DNA of 64,000 bases, from the NCBI RefSeq assembly GCF_963576675.1, contig NC_088919.1:47204501-47268500 (forward strand), read 5' to 3'. The notes below the pieces were generated by a model that was not told where the DNA came from, made no database searches, and saw only the letters and a program-made list of their open reading frames with translations. Within the stretch, counting starts at the first letter, position 1, and every line of letters starts with the position of its first letter. The translations under genes were made by a program, and so were the position numbers. The stretch comes from Euphorbia lathyris. Its lineage: Eukaryota > Streptophyta > Magnoliopsida > Malpighiales > Euphorbiaceae. Shown here in pieces: positions 12,209 to 26,760 of this stretch.

Positions 12209-12598
12209 GTGAAACATCACTAAACTAAAACATCACTGAACTGAAACATCACTGAACTGAAACATTACTGAACTTAAACATTGTTAAACTGAAACATTAT
12301 TGAACTGAAACATCACTCAACTGAAACATTACTAAACTGAAACATTACTAAACGTAAACATTATTAAACTGAAACATTACTAAACTGAAATATTACTGAA
12401 CTTAAAAATTTCTGAACTGAAACATCACTCAACCAAAACATCACTAAACTGAAATATTACTGAACTGGAACATCACTAAATTGAAACATCACTCAACTAA
12501 AACATCTCTAAACTGAAATATTACTGCACTGAAACATTACGAAACTGAAATATTACTAAACTGAAACATTACTGAACTGAAATATCACTGAACTAAAA
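12209..12598 (+). repeat. 16-bp minisatellite, forward orientation (second block)
   Basis: The array switches back to GAACTGAAACATCACT-type units at about 12208, making a second head-to-head inversion. Confidence 0.9.
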
Positions 12599-13860
12599 TA
12601 ATGTAATGTAACGTAACGTAACGTAACGTAACGTAACGTAACATAATGTAACTTTACATGATGTAACTTGATATAACGTAACGTGACATAACGTAACATA
12701 AGTAATCTAACATAATGTGACGTAATATAACGTAACGTAAGAATTATAAGCTCAATTTATAAATCCTTAGGATTGTAAGCTCAATCTATAAATTCTTAGG
12801 ATTGTAACCTCAATCTATAACATAACATAATATAATGTAATGTAACATAACGTTATGTAACGTGACGTAATGTAACCTTATATAACGTAACGTAACGTTA
12901 CGAGATGTAATGTAACATGATGCAACGTGACGTGACATGACATGACGTGACGTAACGTGAGGTAACGTTACATAACGTGACGTGACAAAACACAACGTAA
13001 CATCACGTAACATGGCATAACTTAGATTAATGTAACATAACCTAAAGTAATATAACATAACATAACTTAGATTAACGTAACATAACTTAACGTAATGTAT
13101 CTTGATGTAATATAACATAACGTACGTTAGATTAATGTAACGTAACTTAACGTGACGTAACATAACGTAACTTAACGTGATGTTACGTAACGTAACTTAA
13201 CGTTACCTAACGTTACGTAACCTAACGTTACCTAACGTTACGTAACTTAACGTGACGTAACATAATAAATATAAGCTCAATTTATAAATCATTAGGATTG
13301 TAAGCTCATCTATAATTCCTTAGGATTGTGAGCTCAATTTAAAAATCCTTAGGTTTTTTTTATTTCTTTAAGCTTTCATTTGTCTATAAACAGTCAATGA
13401 TTTATCAATCTGTAACGTAACGTAGCGTACCGCAACGTAACATAACGTAATGTAGCATAACGCAACGTAACATAACATTACCTAAATAATCATTGAACTT
13501 ACAATCCCTAATGTAACGTAACATAACATAACTTAATAATGTAACGTAATTTAACGTGACGTAATGTAACGTAAAGTAACTTAATGTTACCGAACATAAT
13601 GTAACTTAACATGACGTTAATAAATATAAGCTCAATTTATAAATATTTAGCATTGTAAGTTCAATTTATAAATACTTAATAATATTGTAAGCTCAATTTG
13701 TAAATCTTTAGGGTTTTTTTTTATTTTTTTAAGCTTTTTCGTTTATTTACAATCATTGAGCTTACAATCTCTAACGTAACATACATAATAAATATAAGCT
13801 CAATTTATAAATATTTAGAATTATAAGCTCAGTTTATAAATTCTTAGTTTCTTTGCTAGT
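12599..13860. repeat. GTAAC arrays alternating with 33-bp AT-rich units
   Basis: Blocks of degenerate 5-bp GTAAC/GTAAT repeats (12599-12735, 12825-13265, 13410-13480, 13510-13620) alternate with units resembling GTAAGCTCAATTTATAAATC. These are followed by an AT-rich spacer with TTTAAGCTTTCATTTG and TCTATAAACAGTCAATG. The same parts occur at 6932-7130. An apparent open frame at 12810-13163 is only this repeat translated. Confidence 0.9.
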
Positions 13861-14867
13861 TAAATTTGTGTTACCTAATAAGAGACAAAAAAAAAAAATA
13901 GAATTATTAATAAAGAAAGACAATAATTTGACCCTACACAAATATTTGTGTAATTAATAGGCTTGTATCTCTTTTTTTTCTCCTTTTCACTATTTCCAAA
14001 GCATTTTATGTATTTGTGGCATTAAATTCATACCATTCAAAACAAAGTTGTTTTGGTTGTTTTTTTTGTTCATCAATTTTTCATTTTTCATTTTATTATT
14101 TAAAACACAAAACAATCCTTATGGTTCTTTACTATAAGTTCACTATAATCCTATGGTTTATTAAATTTTCATCATATTATTATCATTCCAAATTTTTGTC
14201 TTTTAATTTTATTTAGAAACTTTGATATATTATTAGTAATTGAAATATTTAAATTTAGTCATTTTTAGAAACTTTGATATATTAGTAGAATTGAAATATT
14301 TAAATTTAATCACATTATTACATCCAGAATTTTGATATTTAATTTTAGTAAAAAATATGAAAATAAACTTTGTGATTTGTTTAATTGGTAAAAACAGCCA
14401 TGTGGTTTGAAAATTTACAAAAAGGGATCCAAGATTTGTAAAGATTTTAATTATGTGAGTCATTTTTTTGGAATAAGAGCCAAGTTTAATCTTAGCGTTC
14501 TATGGAAAGTTCATATTAGCTCTAACATATAAAATGGTGCAAATTAACTCTCATGTGCCAAAGAAATCAATTTTAACCTTATTTTACCAAAAAATTAAAA
14601 AAACTGATTTTACTGTTATTTAATTGTCACATTAAAAATTCCAAAAATACTGTTATTTAATAAGGAATAAATTTAAATTACCATTGTAAATCTTTTCCTT
14701 TATGTTATTATATATAATATAATGTAAAGAAATAGAAAAGCTACCCATAATAGTTTTTCTAGTTCCAATATTTGTTTTGTGCAAACGAAAAAAGTGAAGA
14801 TCGGTAAAAATATGAAAACGGAGAAAAATGTAAATCGAAGTAAACACGGAACAAAATATAACATTAT
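13861..14867. other. AT-rich spacer with a short duplication
   Basis: Very AT-rich. Two imperfect direct copies of AGAAACTTTGATATATTA plus following ATTGAAATATTTAAATTTA lie at about 14215-14260 and 14267-14310. No gene is recognised. Confidence 0.6.
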
Positions 14868-14877
14868 ATACTTTAAA

Positions 14878-15359
14878 GGGTAATTAGTACCGGTGGTCAC
14901 AAAAGATGGACAATATTCTTAAAAGGTCACAAAAGTTTAATTTGTCCTAATAAAATCACTTAAGTTTGTTTGTGTCCCAATAAAGTCACTTTAGACGTTT
15001 TTCAATCAATTTTAAATGGGAGTTGATTACGTGACATCTAATCACATGTCTCAACGACATGTGACATATAGTAAAAAAACATTTAACCACAAATTAATCT
15101 AAATTAATAAGGATTGTCAACTAAAATTTTAACCACAAATTAACCTACGTGGCATATCGATTATCAATTAAATCATGTGGCGTTAGACATGAAGTTGAGA
15201 TGCCACGTGATAATTTCGGCGAAACGATGACTGAAAAACGTTCAAAGTGATTTTACTGGGACAAAAACAAACTTAAGTGATTTTATTGAGACAAATTAAA
15301 CTTTTGTCACCTTTTAGGAACATTATCCAAACTTTTATAACCACCGATACTAATTACCC
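14878..15359. mobile_element. Mutator-type MITE with long terminal inverted repeats
   Basis: The ends GGGTAATTAGTACCGGTGG and CCACCGATACTAATTACCC are inverse complements with one or two mismatches. Similarity continues for more than 100 bp inward, including GTCACTTTAGACGTTTTTCA at the left and its counterpart at the right. A 9-10 bp flanking repeat ATACTTTAA(A/G) (14868-14877 and 15360-15369) matches the target-site size of Mutator-like elements. The 482-bp element has no coding capacity. Confidence 0.85.
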
Positions 15360-15987
15360 ATACTTTAAGTTAGGGATAGAAAAGTATTTTATATGACAAA
15401 CAAATACCGTGAAATATTTTCTAGTGTCATTGTCAAACAATAAAAAAGAAAATTATACAAAACCAAATTAAAACTGAAATAAAATCAATACTAACGAAAC
15501 AGTGCATAATACTATAAATAATAGTAATAGTTAAGATTCTTACAAAATTCAATAGAATATATAATAATTTTTCTTTCTCAACACTCAAATTCTTGTTCAT
15601 ATTTATACATTAATAATCTCACTAGTTTCTAACTCACCAGGAGAGAGGCACGAAATTCCATTGAAAAAATTGATTAAAAGTCATACGTTCATATAATTAG
15701 CAAGATATCCAAATAGATTTAATGATAATCTTATGTGCCAATTATTTGTATGATGAATTTATTAGGGAGAGAGTAAGTATTTTTGAAAAATGTGGACAAT
15801 CATTTATTATAGAGAGAGAAACCTTCTTAAAAAAACAGAAAATGAATTTATCATGGAGAGAGAGAAATATACCTTTAGTAACTTGATAACCTCTTGGTAA
15901 CCTGTTATAGCAGGTCATTTAATCAGATTTCATTTAATCAGATTTTATTAGTCTCCATTCATGGAGAGTCTCCATTGAGAACTCTTC

Positions 15988-15990
<3 letters not shown>

Positions 15991-16036
<46 letters not shown>
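15991..16036. repeat. (AT)n microsatellite
   Basis: An uninterrupted run of AT dinucleotides, about 23 copies. Confidence 0.98.
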
Positions 16037-16038
<2 letters not shown>

Positions 16039-16573
16039 AACATATTAAAAATAATAAAAAAACATATGCGTTGCTGTTTTCTTTTATTAAAATAATAAAT
16101 CTTAATTAATTATTTGAGAATTTTAATTTCAAAAATTTACATATATAAATATAATTTTTTTCCGAACGTTACAATGTGAAAGCACACACCGATAAAGTAG
16201 AGATTCAACTCCTTACCACTTGGATTAACCCTCATTAACCAATGTTTGTGATTTATTGATTGACAGTTTAACTCTTGTTGCATCGGATTTTTAGATTGAA
16301 GTGCATTTCATTTGTATGACATTTAAATGTGTTATTTTCATATCATTATTCTATTTTACCATGTTTGAGATATTATAATTTACAATGCTTGATTTAGTGG
16401 ATTTGTAGCCTTCCAGTAAGTATATTTATTCATTGGATATGGTGTTATAAATTTCCATAGAAAGAATTAATAATTGATGTATGTTTAATGGTGTTTTAGA
16501 AATTTTAATTTTCAGCTTATGATATTAAAGTTATTAAATTTATCTTTCTCATTAAATGGATAAATATATTATC

Positions 16574-16630
16574 AAGGTTGTAATAAATGTTTTTTTTTTT
16601 TTTTTTTTTGACAAAGGTTGTAATAAATGT
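16574..16630 (-). mobile_element. Poly(A)-only retroposition scar with 17-bp target duplication
   Basis: The 17-bp AAGGTTGTAATAAATGT occurs at 16574-16590 and again at 16614-16630. Between them lie only 23 bases: a run of about 19 T followed by GACA. Read on the minus strand this is TGTC followed by a poly(A) tail, i.e. an extremely 5'-truncated retroposon insertion. Confidence 0.75.
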
Positions 16631-17913
16631 TAGTGGATTTGTAGCCTTCCACTGAATTTCCACAATAAATAAAGACTTGTTTATGTGGATTTGTTGACTC
16701 ACTCAGCCCGTTGAATTTCGCGTTTCATGAATCAGACTGACATTCGTATTTGATACTCAATCTAGCTTAGCCTAGATACATTCAATCTCGAGCATAAAAA
16801 TGAATTGATTTTTTTATGTGAGAGTGACATGTAAGAGGAGACCAAATTAGTAACAATAGATTATCTCCCTCAATTAATGTCCTTCACATATACTTCTTTC
16901 TTAACATCAATCGTTTCAGGTAAAACAATATACAATACTATTTTGATTGGTGGGATCTAGTGTTAAAAAACAATCCTGTCTCAACCGTCTACGTTCTGCC
17001 TAGGAACTCAAAATCGATAATTCTTTCCGATTTTTTCTGCCTAGATCCCTTTACCGATTTTTTGCCTCTTGTCCGTTTTTTGGCCGCTTGAGCGGCGAAA
17101 ACAAAAAAAAAATCTTATTATTTTGATGCTTTATTATAACTCACTTGTGAATATTGTCGCATGATTTTTTTGGTGAATTGTGTTTATTATTTTTAGATAT
17201 ATTTATTTAATTGCATTATCTACTTATTTCTATGATATGATTAAAGATGTTAAAGCATTGTTTCATAGTTTTCAATTAATTATATTACATATGAACATTT
17301 TTTTACTTATTTCACTGATATCGTCGTTAAAATGTTTTTTTTCGACACGTTTTTTAAAAATATATATTACAAATATACATATTTTTTATGTTAAATATTT
17401 TATATTATTATTTTTAAATAATATAATACATTTTTAATTGCACTTTCTTATAAAAATATAAATTTGATTAATTCTTTGATTAACCCCAATTAATTTCTAA
17501 GAGCCTTGATTATTCGACTAATATATCTAACGTTTTTTACAATTTTACTGAATTTATTACGAAATGCTGTAAAAAAAATCCTTTTTCCACCACTATATTC
17601 AAAGCTAATTAATTATTGAATTCTCTTAAATTTATTAACCCAAACTAATTTTAATTGGCATATTAACAAATAAGTATAGGTGGAAATAAAGATCAAATGA
17701 ACAAAATATTCTTTTTGCCCAAAAAAACAAAATACTTGATTATGATAAATTTCTCAACACCATCATGAGTACAAAGGCACAAAATACCAAAAACAAACAA
17801 AAAACAAAAAGAGCAAATTGCAAAGTGGATGAAACATTTGGGCACAAATAAAACAAAGTGCCCAATCTCATAATAATCAATTTACAAATTAATAATTTCA
17901 TTTTTGCCCCAAA

Positions 17914-20216
<2,303 letters not shown>

Positions 20217-20286
20217 GGCTACTTAATTATTTTTTTCTTGAGCTCTAGAAATTTGTGGTGAGTGAGAATGTGAGAGAGGAAAGTGG

Positions 20287-20294
20287 TATTTATA
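20287..20294 (-). promoter_or_regulatory. TATA box of the aquaporin gene
   Basis: The minus strand reads CATATAAATACC, about 70 bp upstream of the ATG at 20216. This is a normal distance for a short plant 5' leader. Confidence 0.7.
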
Positions 20295-20702
20295 TGGGAA
20301 AATTTATGAAATTTAAAATAAAATATGAACGTTAAATTGCACTTTCTGTGACCCCACTTAATTTACACCATTTTTGTTGGCATTTTTATTTTGTTTGATG
20401 AGATGGTTGAAATTAAGACAAAGAAAGAGAGTTCTAGCAAGTTCTATATCTTCTTTAATAATGATGTAATGGAAATAAATGTAACTTCCTACCCCCACTT
20501 TAGGAGTGAAGTACTAAAATGTTACTAAAGATCAATTTGGTGGAGTTTTCACTATTTGGAAGAAGCATGGTTTTAGACTCTAAACGGTAGAGATTGAGTT
20601 TGGAGATTCCTAAAATAGCCTCGAACCAAGACAGATTATAGACGGATTTTGAGTTCTTGGGTTTTTTTTTCACGAGGAAGTCAAAGATAGCAACGAATTC
20701 AC

Positions 20703-20935
20703 TCATAGACGTTTCAGAATGTCACTAAAGATGTTTCAAAAAAAAGAATGTCACTAAAGACATTAATGAGCATTAAATTCGTGTATGGATGAACGTTTCA
20801 GAATGTCATTAAAGACATTAATAAGCTTTGAATTCTCATATAGACGTTTTAGAATGTCATTAAGAACATTAATAAACATGAAATTCTCCTATAGACGTTT
20901 CAGAATGTTATTAATAAACATTGATTTTTCCCTCT
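20703..20935. repeat. 51-bp tandem repeat
   Basis: Copies begin with ACGTTTCAGAATGTCATTAA near 20793, 20844 and 20895, an exact 51-bp spacing. A fourth, earlier copy near 20709 is separated by an extra 33 bp. Each unit then has AAGACATTAATAAGC and AATTCTCATATAG. Confidence 0.85.
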
Positions 20936-21004
20936 ACTTTGTTGAGAGTTAGAGTTTTTTCTCTCCCTTGTTGAGAGTTAGGGTTTTTTCTCAGATTCTA
21001 GATA

Positions 21005-23600
21005 TGAGTGGTCGAAATAAAAGGGATATTTTTGGCTATTTAAAAAATCGGTTGTGGCATAAAATCTTTGGTTGGTACAGTAAGATGCTCTCACATGCAG
21101 GTAAGGAAGTTTTATTAAAATTTGTTGCACAAGCGATTCCTACGTTTTATATGAGTATGTTTTTAATCCCTGTTTCTATATGTGAGAAGTTGCAACGGTT
21201 GATGAATTCATTTTGGTGGGGTTCAAATCTGGATGGGAGGAAACAAATTCACTACGCTGCTTGGGATAATTTGTGTCATCGAAAGGAGCATGAAGGATTT
21301 GGTTTCAGGCATCTCCATTTGTTTAACTTCGCGATGTTGGCTAAACATGCATGTACCCTCATGTCTAAATTGGATACTTTATTTTGTCAGATTCTCAAAG
21401 CTAAATACTTCTCTGAGGGAGACTTTTACCATCTCGAATAAGTTCAAACCCAAGTTTGATATGGCATAGTATTTGGAGCTCAAAGGACGTGTTAATGTTT
21501 AGCTTAAGGTGGCGGGTGGCAATGGTCTATAAGTAAACATTTGGCGCGATATGTGGTTAGGGGACTCCCTAAACTTTATGCCTCAGATGATAGTCAAAAT
21601 AGGCATCGAATTTTTACTAATCTTGGATCTTCGAATGGAAGACTTAAAAGATTTGGATTTCAGGAGGATTCGGCCTTTGTTTGACGATATTGATGTTAGT
21701 ATCCTATCATTACCAGTTAGGATGTTGAAGTTAATGACAGTCTAATTTGGCATTTCGATAAAAGCGGACTATATTTGGTCTGCTCGGTGTTAAGCCCAAA
21801 ATATACCTAATATATCATCAATAATTACATCAATATTGCTACGAATTTATGCTATTTATAACTGTTTAGAAAGCTTTTACTCTCGAATATGTTTCTTTCT
21901 TGTAAGGTACATAAATATTTGGTAAAATCCAAATAGGAACGAAAATAGCTCAAAAACAAAAGAAAAACCCTACAAAAGGAATCGAAGACGACAGAAATTA
22001 ATAACGCCAAATCGAGGACGCGAACGAAAGCAGAAGAACTGAAAAACGTTCCGTGCCGCGACCGCGGCCCCCACATTCACGGTCGCAACACGCGTTCCTC
22101 AGTTTCCCCTTCCTTCCATTTAAAGACCAATTGATGCTCCCCCATTCTCGGTACGAGCAGGAGTTTTTAGAAGCCTAGTTACACACTTTCGTTTTCGACG
22201 AAACGCGATCGTTCGGGTGGATAAAGACGTCCTTTCGGAACAGATACGATCCTTCACAATGGACACGACACTTCAATCAAGGCTCTTCAACATCTATAAA
22301 TAAAGAGTTGATGGAGAGTTGAAGATATGTAAAAAAAAGAGATTAGTATAGAATTTATGCAGAAATTCCGAGTCAAGTGATTCAGAAGTTAGATTTCGAT
22401 TCTGTAAAAAGCAATATGCTGTACACAAATTGTTTATTCAATAATAACAAGTTTAGTAGCGTTTAGACATTGTTCCAGTTTAGTTTTCATTTTGGTAGTA
22501 GACTGACCCAGTCTCTATTACGAAGATTCAACGAGAAGATTGAGTAGAGGATCCGCCCCGGAGCCTGACAACCTCTAACGAAACCCAAGGAAAGGATTGA
22601 CAACCCGTTCACTTGCAAGCCGTCGAATGTTTCCATGCTCCATGTTCTCTGTAAACTTGTATCAATTTATATTTCATCTAATAAAGTTCATTCTATTCGA
22701 TAGATTTTTATGCAGCACTTATGGTAACCAATCCACTAAAGTGACTGCTGGTGTTTTCATTAAAACATATTTTCAAAATATTTACAAGGAAACTTTGTTG
22801 AACACTTAGGCAAATTATTATCTCGAAAGAGTTTTAATTTGATTAAGGGCAATTATCCCGGATAGAGTTTTGTCATGTTCAAAGCCAATTAATTAGAGGT
22901 TCCGTCATTTATTTCATCTTTATAATTCGTACAAAGTTTAAAGTTGTTTTCTTTGCTTAATGCAAACAAATACATCTGTTTACTTTTCTAAAAAGTACTA
23001 AACGTTCCTATCTTGCAAATTCATTCTTAAATCAGAGTATTTTCTAACGTTTTCATACTCTAATCTAATTCTCATCTAGCAATTTCAAAACCAAAACCGA
23101 TTAAACGATTTTCCATATTATAAACCTAAAAGTAAATTTAACCGATTATAAATAAGTTTTGTTCGAAAAACGTTCCATGTGGGATCGATATCTTTTATTA
23201 CTACAAGCGTATACCGTGCACTTGTGGAAATCGCTCAATACTCGGGTTATCGTTTGCATGGGAGAATGGCGTTGGTACAAGGGGCTGCTCAAGTTTTAGC
23301 TTGAACGAGGATGTTGTTTTTCATGATTCCACCACAGGTAAAACTATTTGTTTGGAGGGCCTATAAAAAAATTTATTTAGACTAAAGATGTTATCGGCAA
23401 CAAAGATTTGTTGAATGATAATGTCAGTAGCCTATGTAAATCTGTGGGTGAACATTCGGTCCATCTATTTACAGATTGTGTTTATTCGACTAGGTTCTGA
23501 CATTTTTTTGGGATTGATCGTTAGGTCCCAGGGAGAGATTTCTTTATTTATTGGTTCGAAGGTGATATATTTCTTTCTGTAATTTGCTCTCTGATGGCTT
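21005..23600 (+). pseudogene. LINE RT C-terminal / zf-RVT fragment, split by a solo LTR
   Basis: This is a plus-strand LINE fragment in two pieces (21005-21787 and 23246-23600). The first begins GRNKRDIFGYLKNRLWHKI and contains SHAGKEVLLKFVAQAIPTFY, MNSFWWG and GFGFRHLHLFNFAMLAK, the region after the RT core in plant LINEs. The reading then degenerates with stops and frame changes. The pieces join in frame at SGLYLVCS/GYRL when the solo LTR and one target copy are removed. The second has the zf-RVT signature (VKLFVWRA, then a CKSVGE and HLFTDC stretch). The RT catalytic core and the 5' part are absent. Confidence 0.85.
21788..23240 (+). mobile_element. Solo LTR, plus orientation
   Basis: It begins TGTTAAGCCCAAAATATACC and ends CGCTCAATA, where the other copy keeps the canonical AACA end. 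It is flanked by a perfect 5-bp target duplication CTCGG (21783-21787 and 23241-23245). It is 1453 bp long against 1465 bp for the copy at 10260-11724. A TATA box lies near 22292. There is no internal retroelement sequence. Open frames inside it (e.g. near 21852-22076 and 22597-22809) show nothing recognisable. Confidence 0.92.
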
Positions 23601-24250
23601 CCGATGACCTGAATCAATGAACAACCGTCAGAAAAGGGGCCGGAGGTCCGACGAACCCTCTCTGATGCTAAAGTCAGTAGATATTTGAAGAAATACTAGA
23701 CTAACTTCAGGCAATAACGTAGAGAGTTTAGTTAAGAAGTGATGTACCTATGACAGCTGAGTCCAAGCTATTTATAGGGAAAATATTATGTACCTAGACA
23801 CGTGGCATCATTAGATTGGTCTTCGGACCCTATATTTATGTTCCGAAATAAATGTGAACTTGGGGAGCGTGCATTGGAATCCAGCACTTGTATTGGTCCA
23901 CGTGTCACCTTTAAACAACTCCTGAAGAGATGTTATCTAACTGAAGGTCATTGTTTTGACCGAAACTAGGTTCGTCCATGGACCTTGGTTGGGCCAGGCC
24001 CAAGTGCTGATTTCGGTGTGAAGCAAAAGCCTTTTGACTTACATCCCAATTAAATGATACCGTATGAGATGTCCCACCTAGTTTCATTATAAAATCCTTT
24101 AGGGTTTCCTCGATCAGTCCGCTGAAAAGACGTCTAACATCCATGACGTCATCTTGAAATCATTAATTAGCCACCTTCTTTATGAATAAATAATTACCAT
24201 TTACCATGCTTTATTGATCTCAATAAGAATAAAATCAGAAACGTTTCTCC
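23601..24250 (-). mobile_element. Possible decayed LTR with minus-strand promoter
   Basis: The region is arranged like a plant gypsy LTR: GGCCGGAGGTCCGACGAAC, then CTAAAGTCAGTA, and a minus-strand TATAAATA (about 23770-23777). A similar order with CTCCGATGCCTAAGTCAGTAA recurs at 26185-26210. Boundaries and target duplication were not found, so the LTR call is an inference. Confidence 0.4.
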
Positions 24251-24390
24251 TTTCTCCAATCTTTCCATAAATTGATGAGAGAGATCCCATTTCTTCTTCA
24301 CTTATTGCTCCTGACGAATTCCTTCATTGCTAAAAACTGTAAGTCTTTGTGCCTTCTTTCTTTCATTTAATTTTCTTTCATTTTACTCAA

Positions 24391-25695
24391 ATGGTTGGTC
24401 CGTCATCCAAAAATGGAACCAAGAAAGCACACGCTGGTAAACAAATAGTCACAACCGATGTTGATGTTGAAGAGGTTGAAAAGGTAACCAAACCCAGAAA
24501 AATAAATCACAGGGTTCCTAAATAGCCCTCTACTTTAACTCTTATTCACCTAAGAACTTTTGAAGAAAAGCATGCTTAGCTTCGGCGAATGATAATTTCT
24601 CTTCCAAAGGATATGAAAGACCCCATCTTCCCCCTCCTCGTAAAATTAGGCTTATTCACCCAATATATGGATTGTGAGATGGGATTTCCTCTGCCTACAG
24701 GCATAGTGGCCGTGTTAAATGAATTTAACATTTGTCCCTACCAAATTACCCCCAATGCATGGCTAGAGCTTCTTAGCTTTGACAAGGTCTGCACTGATCT
24801 TGGAATTGGGTTAACCGGTCCTTTATTTCGTTATTTCTGGTGTCCAACAAAGAAGACTGATGAAGACATAATTTATTGTACACTCAGTGGCCGAGACGAC
24901 CTTTCTTAAAGAAAATGCAAAGCATAAAAGATTTTAAGCCCAAATGGATCTGGATAGAGCCGAATGGGGGTAACCCAAATAATCCATACGTTCGGGGATT
25001 TCCATTTGCCACAAGATGGAACGAAAGCCCAAAAGAAGAATCCTTCTAGAAACCTGCCAAAGCGTTAAGCCCTGTATAACCAATAAACGTCAAACGAATC
25101 AGATATTACGACCTTAAATGGGAATATCAGGAGATGATTAGAGTTATCTGAACTGAAGGATAACAAGATTCTTCAGTACCACTAATGAAATTGCATATCT
25201 GGGGTCTTCACGATTTAAAGCTATAAAAGGTAGATTTTCTTTCGTTTTTTGAATTTATACTCTTTCTTTTCTTTGATGCAAGTAATTCTGATCATGTCTT
25301 CTATTCGTGATGAAATGTTAGCTCGTATAAAGAAGCTGAAGAAAGAAAAACCTGCAGCGAAGAGTTCGAATGAAGGCTCGGCAAGCAAGATAGTGGTTGA
25401 CGCTGAAAACTCATCTCCAGTCGTACCGAATGCCTTCACCGAAAACAATCCTTCAATAATTCTACCCATTCAAACTTCAGAAATTTCAGAAGCACATGCG
25501 AACTTGGGTAATTTGGCTGTTGACACCTCCATTCTAGCTCTTGAAACAGTGACTCCTCTAGTGTCTACCGAAGGAAATGAAGCAATGCCAGTTTGCTCAA
25601 ACACCCCCTTAGTAGATGTGGCCATTTTACTGAAGATATGTCTTCTTCTCCTGGAGGTTTTGTTGATGATCCAAACCTGTAGAGTGAAGAAATGA
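24391..25695 (+). pseudogene. 'Putative gypsy type transposon' family protein (PF04195-like), broken
   Basis: One plus-strand frame starts with MVGPSSKNGTKKAHAGKQ at 24391. It passes two in-frame stops and continues into an open segment (24589-24909) with LPTGIVAVLNEFNICPYQI, NAWLELLSFDKVCTDLGIG and LFRYFWCPTKK. That layout matches the PF04195 domain found in many plant retroelement-associated proteins. After several stops, a charged, low-complexity segment follows at 25282-25695 (MLARIKKLKKEKPAAKSS), probably the linker and coiled-coil part of the same gene. It lies between two LTR-like regions whose promoters point the other way, so it may be an antisense gene of a decayed gypsy element. 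The domain call is from motif reading only. Confidence 0.55.
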
Positions 25696-26129
25696 CAGAA
25701 AACAGGTTTATACCATACTTTCTTCACTAGAGGCGTCCACCCAAGCTATGAAAATGACAGTGGGTGAAAGCTCCAAAGGTCTAGAACAAGAACAGGCTAA
25801 ACTGAAAAGAAAACTTCCGAATAAAACTAAGATAAATAAATAAGATAAATAAAATATTATTTATAATATGCTTAATACATTAGGAGCCCCTAAAACTGGT
25901 TCAAAAAATTGATTGCCTTTATGAACTTATAGAGCATCTCGTTAGCACCCTAAACTTGCTTAAAGTGATAATACTTTAATTTAAAATAAATATTTACTTT
26001 GGATATTTGAAATTATTTGTATTTTAATATTATTTAAAAATTTAGGTTCGGATAAAAATTATGGTTAAACGTTGATTTTTGGTTAACGGGTAAGAATTGG
26101 TTAAAAACCTGATATTATATAGATTTAGT
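25696..26129. other. Degenerate spacer
   Basis: AT-rich DNA with fragments of the preceding decayed gene at its left edge. No recognisable gene. Confidence 0.5.
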
Positions 26130-26760
26130 AACACCGTAAAGCGTCCTTGTGAGGCGCCGTTGGGATCAGCCGGGGGCACTCCGATGCCTAAGTCAGTAAA
26201 CTTTTTAAGAGAATAAATTGTAATGACAAAGCAAAGCTAAGAAGAGTGTGTAAGTGTACCTCTGTTGTCATGTTACAAGGGTATTTATACATGTTTGAGT
26301 GATAACTGTAATAACCTTCTCTTAATGTTCTTTTAATGAAGAGTAATGCTCCTTTAATGTGGTCTAACTCTCTCCTCTAACCTCCAAGCTTTGGCAGGTT
26401 CTGAGATATCTTTAATGCTAGTGAGTTACGCCGTATAGTCATTCGTTTTCTCCAAAGGTGGATCGCCATATGAGGCGGATCCCTTCTTCCTCTTGCCGGG
26501 CGGATCTTTGTAAGAGCCCGTGGCACAACACCGTATTTCCAACTATGAGCTGCATGGCGGATTATGAGTGGAACTCTATAAGACGACGCCGTATTTCCCA
26601 TTTATACGCTATGTGGCGGATCGTAAGAAGGAATCCATGAGACGACACCGTACTTCTATCTGTACACCATATACATCTTAGAGGCGGGCTTTTTTCCCTT
26701 TAAGCCCTCTTTGCGAGGGAATATCTTCGGTTTAGTCCTCCATATTTCATGGCGGGTATT
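26130..26760 (-). mobile_element. Possible second decayed LTR
   Basis: It contains GCGCCGTTGGGATCAGCCG and CTCCGATGCCTAAGTCAGTAA, then a minus-strand TATAAATA (about 26283-26290), in the same order as 23601-24250. Three imperfect repeats around GGCGGAT and CGACGCCGTATTTCC-like words follow (26460-26660). Ends are not defined. Confidence 0.35.

Larger units (their letters stand above)
15360..17913. other. AT-rich intergenic DNA downstream of the aquaporin
   Basis: No gene is recognised. It includes an (AT)n tract, a poly(T) retroposition scar, and a repeated phrase GTGGATTTGTAGCCTTCCA (about 16399-16417 and 16633-16651). The part nearest 17913 is the 3' untranslated side of the aquaporin gene. 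Confidence 0.6.

Noticed and set aside
7131..12598. CRISPR-like regularly spaced repeat
   Set aside because: The 16-bp units are contiguous without unique spacers, and the context is a plant genome.
12599..12735. Interstitial telomere repeat
   Set aside because: The unit is GTAAC, not the plant TTTAGGG repeat.
12810..13163. 117-residue minus-strand open frame rich in Tyr, Leu, Val
   Set aside because: It is the GTAAC pentanucleotide array translated; no codon-level or domain signal.
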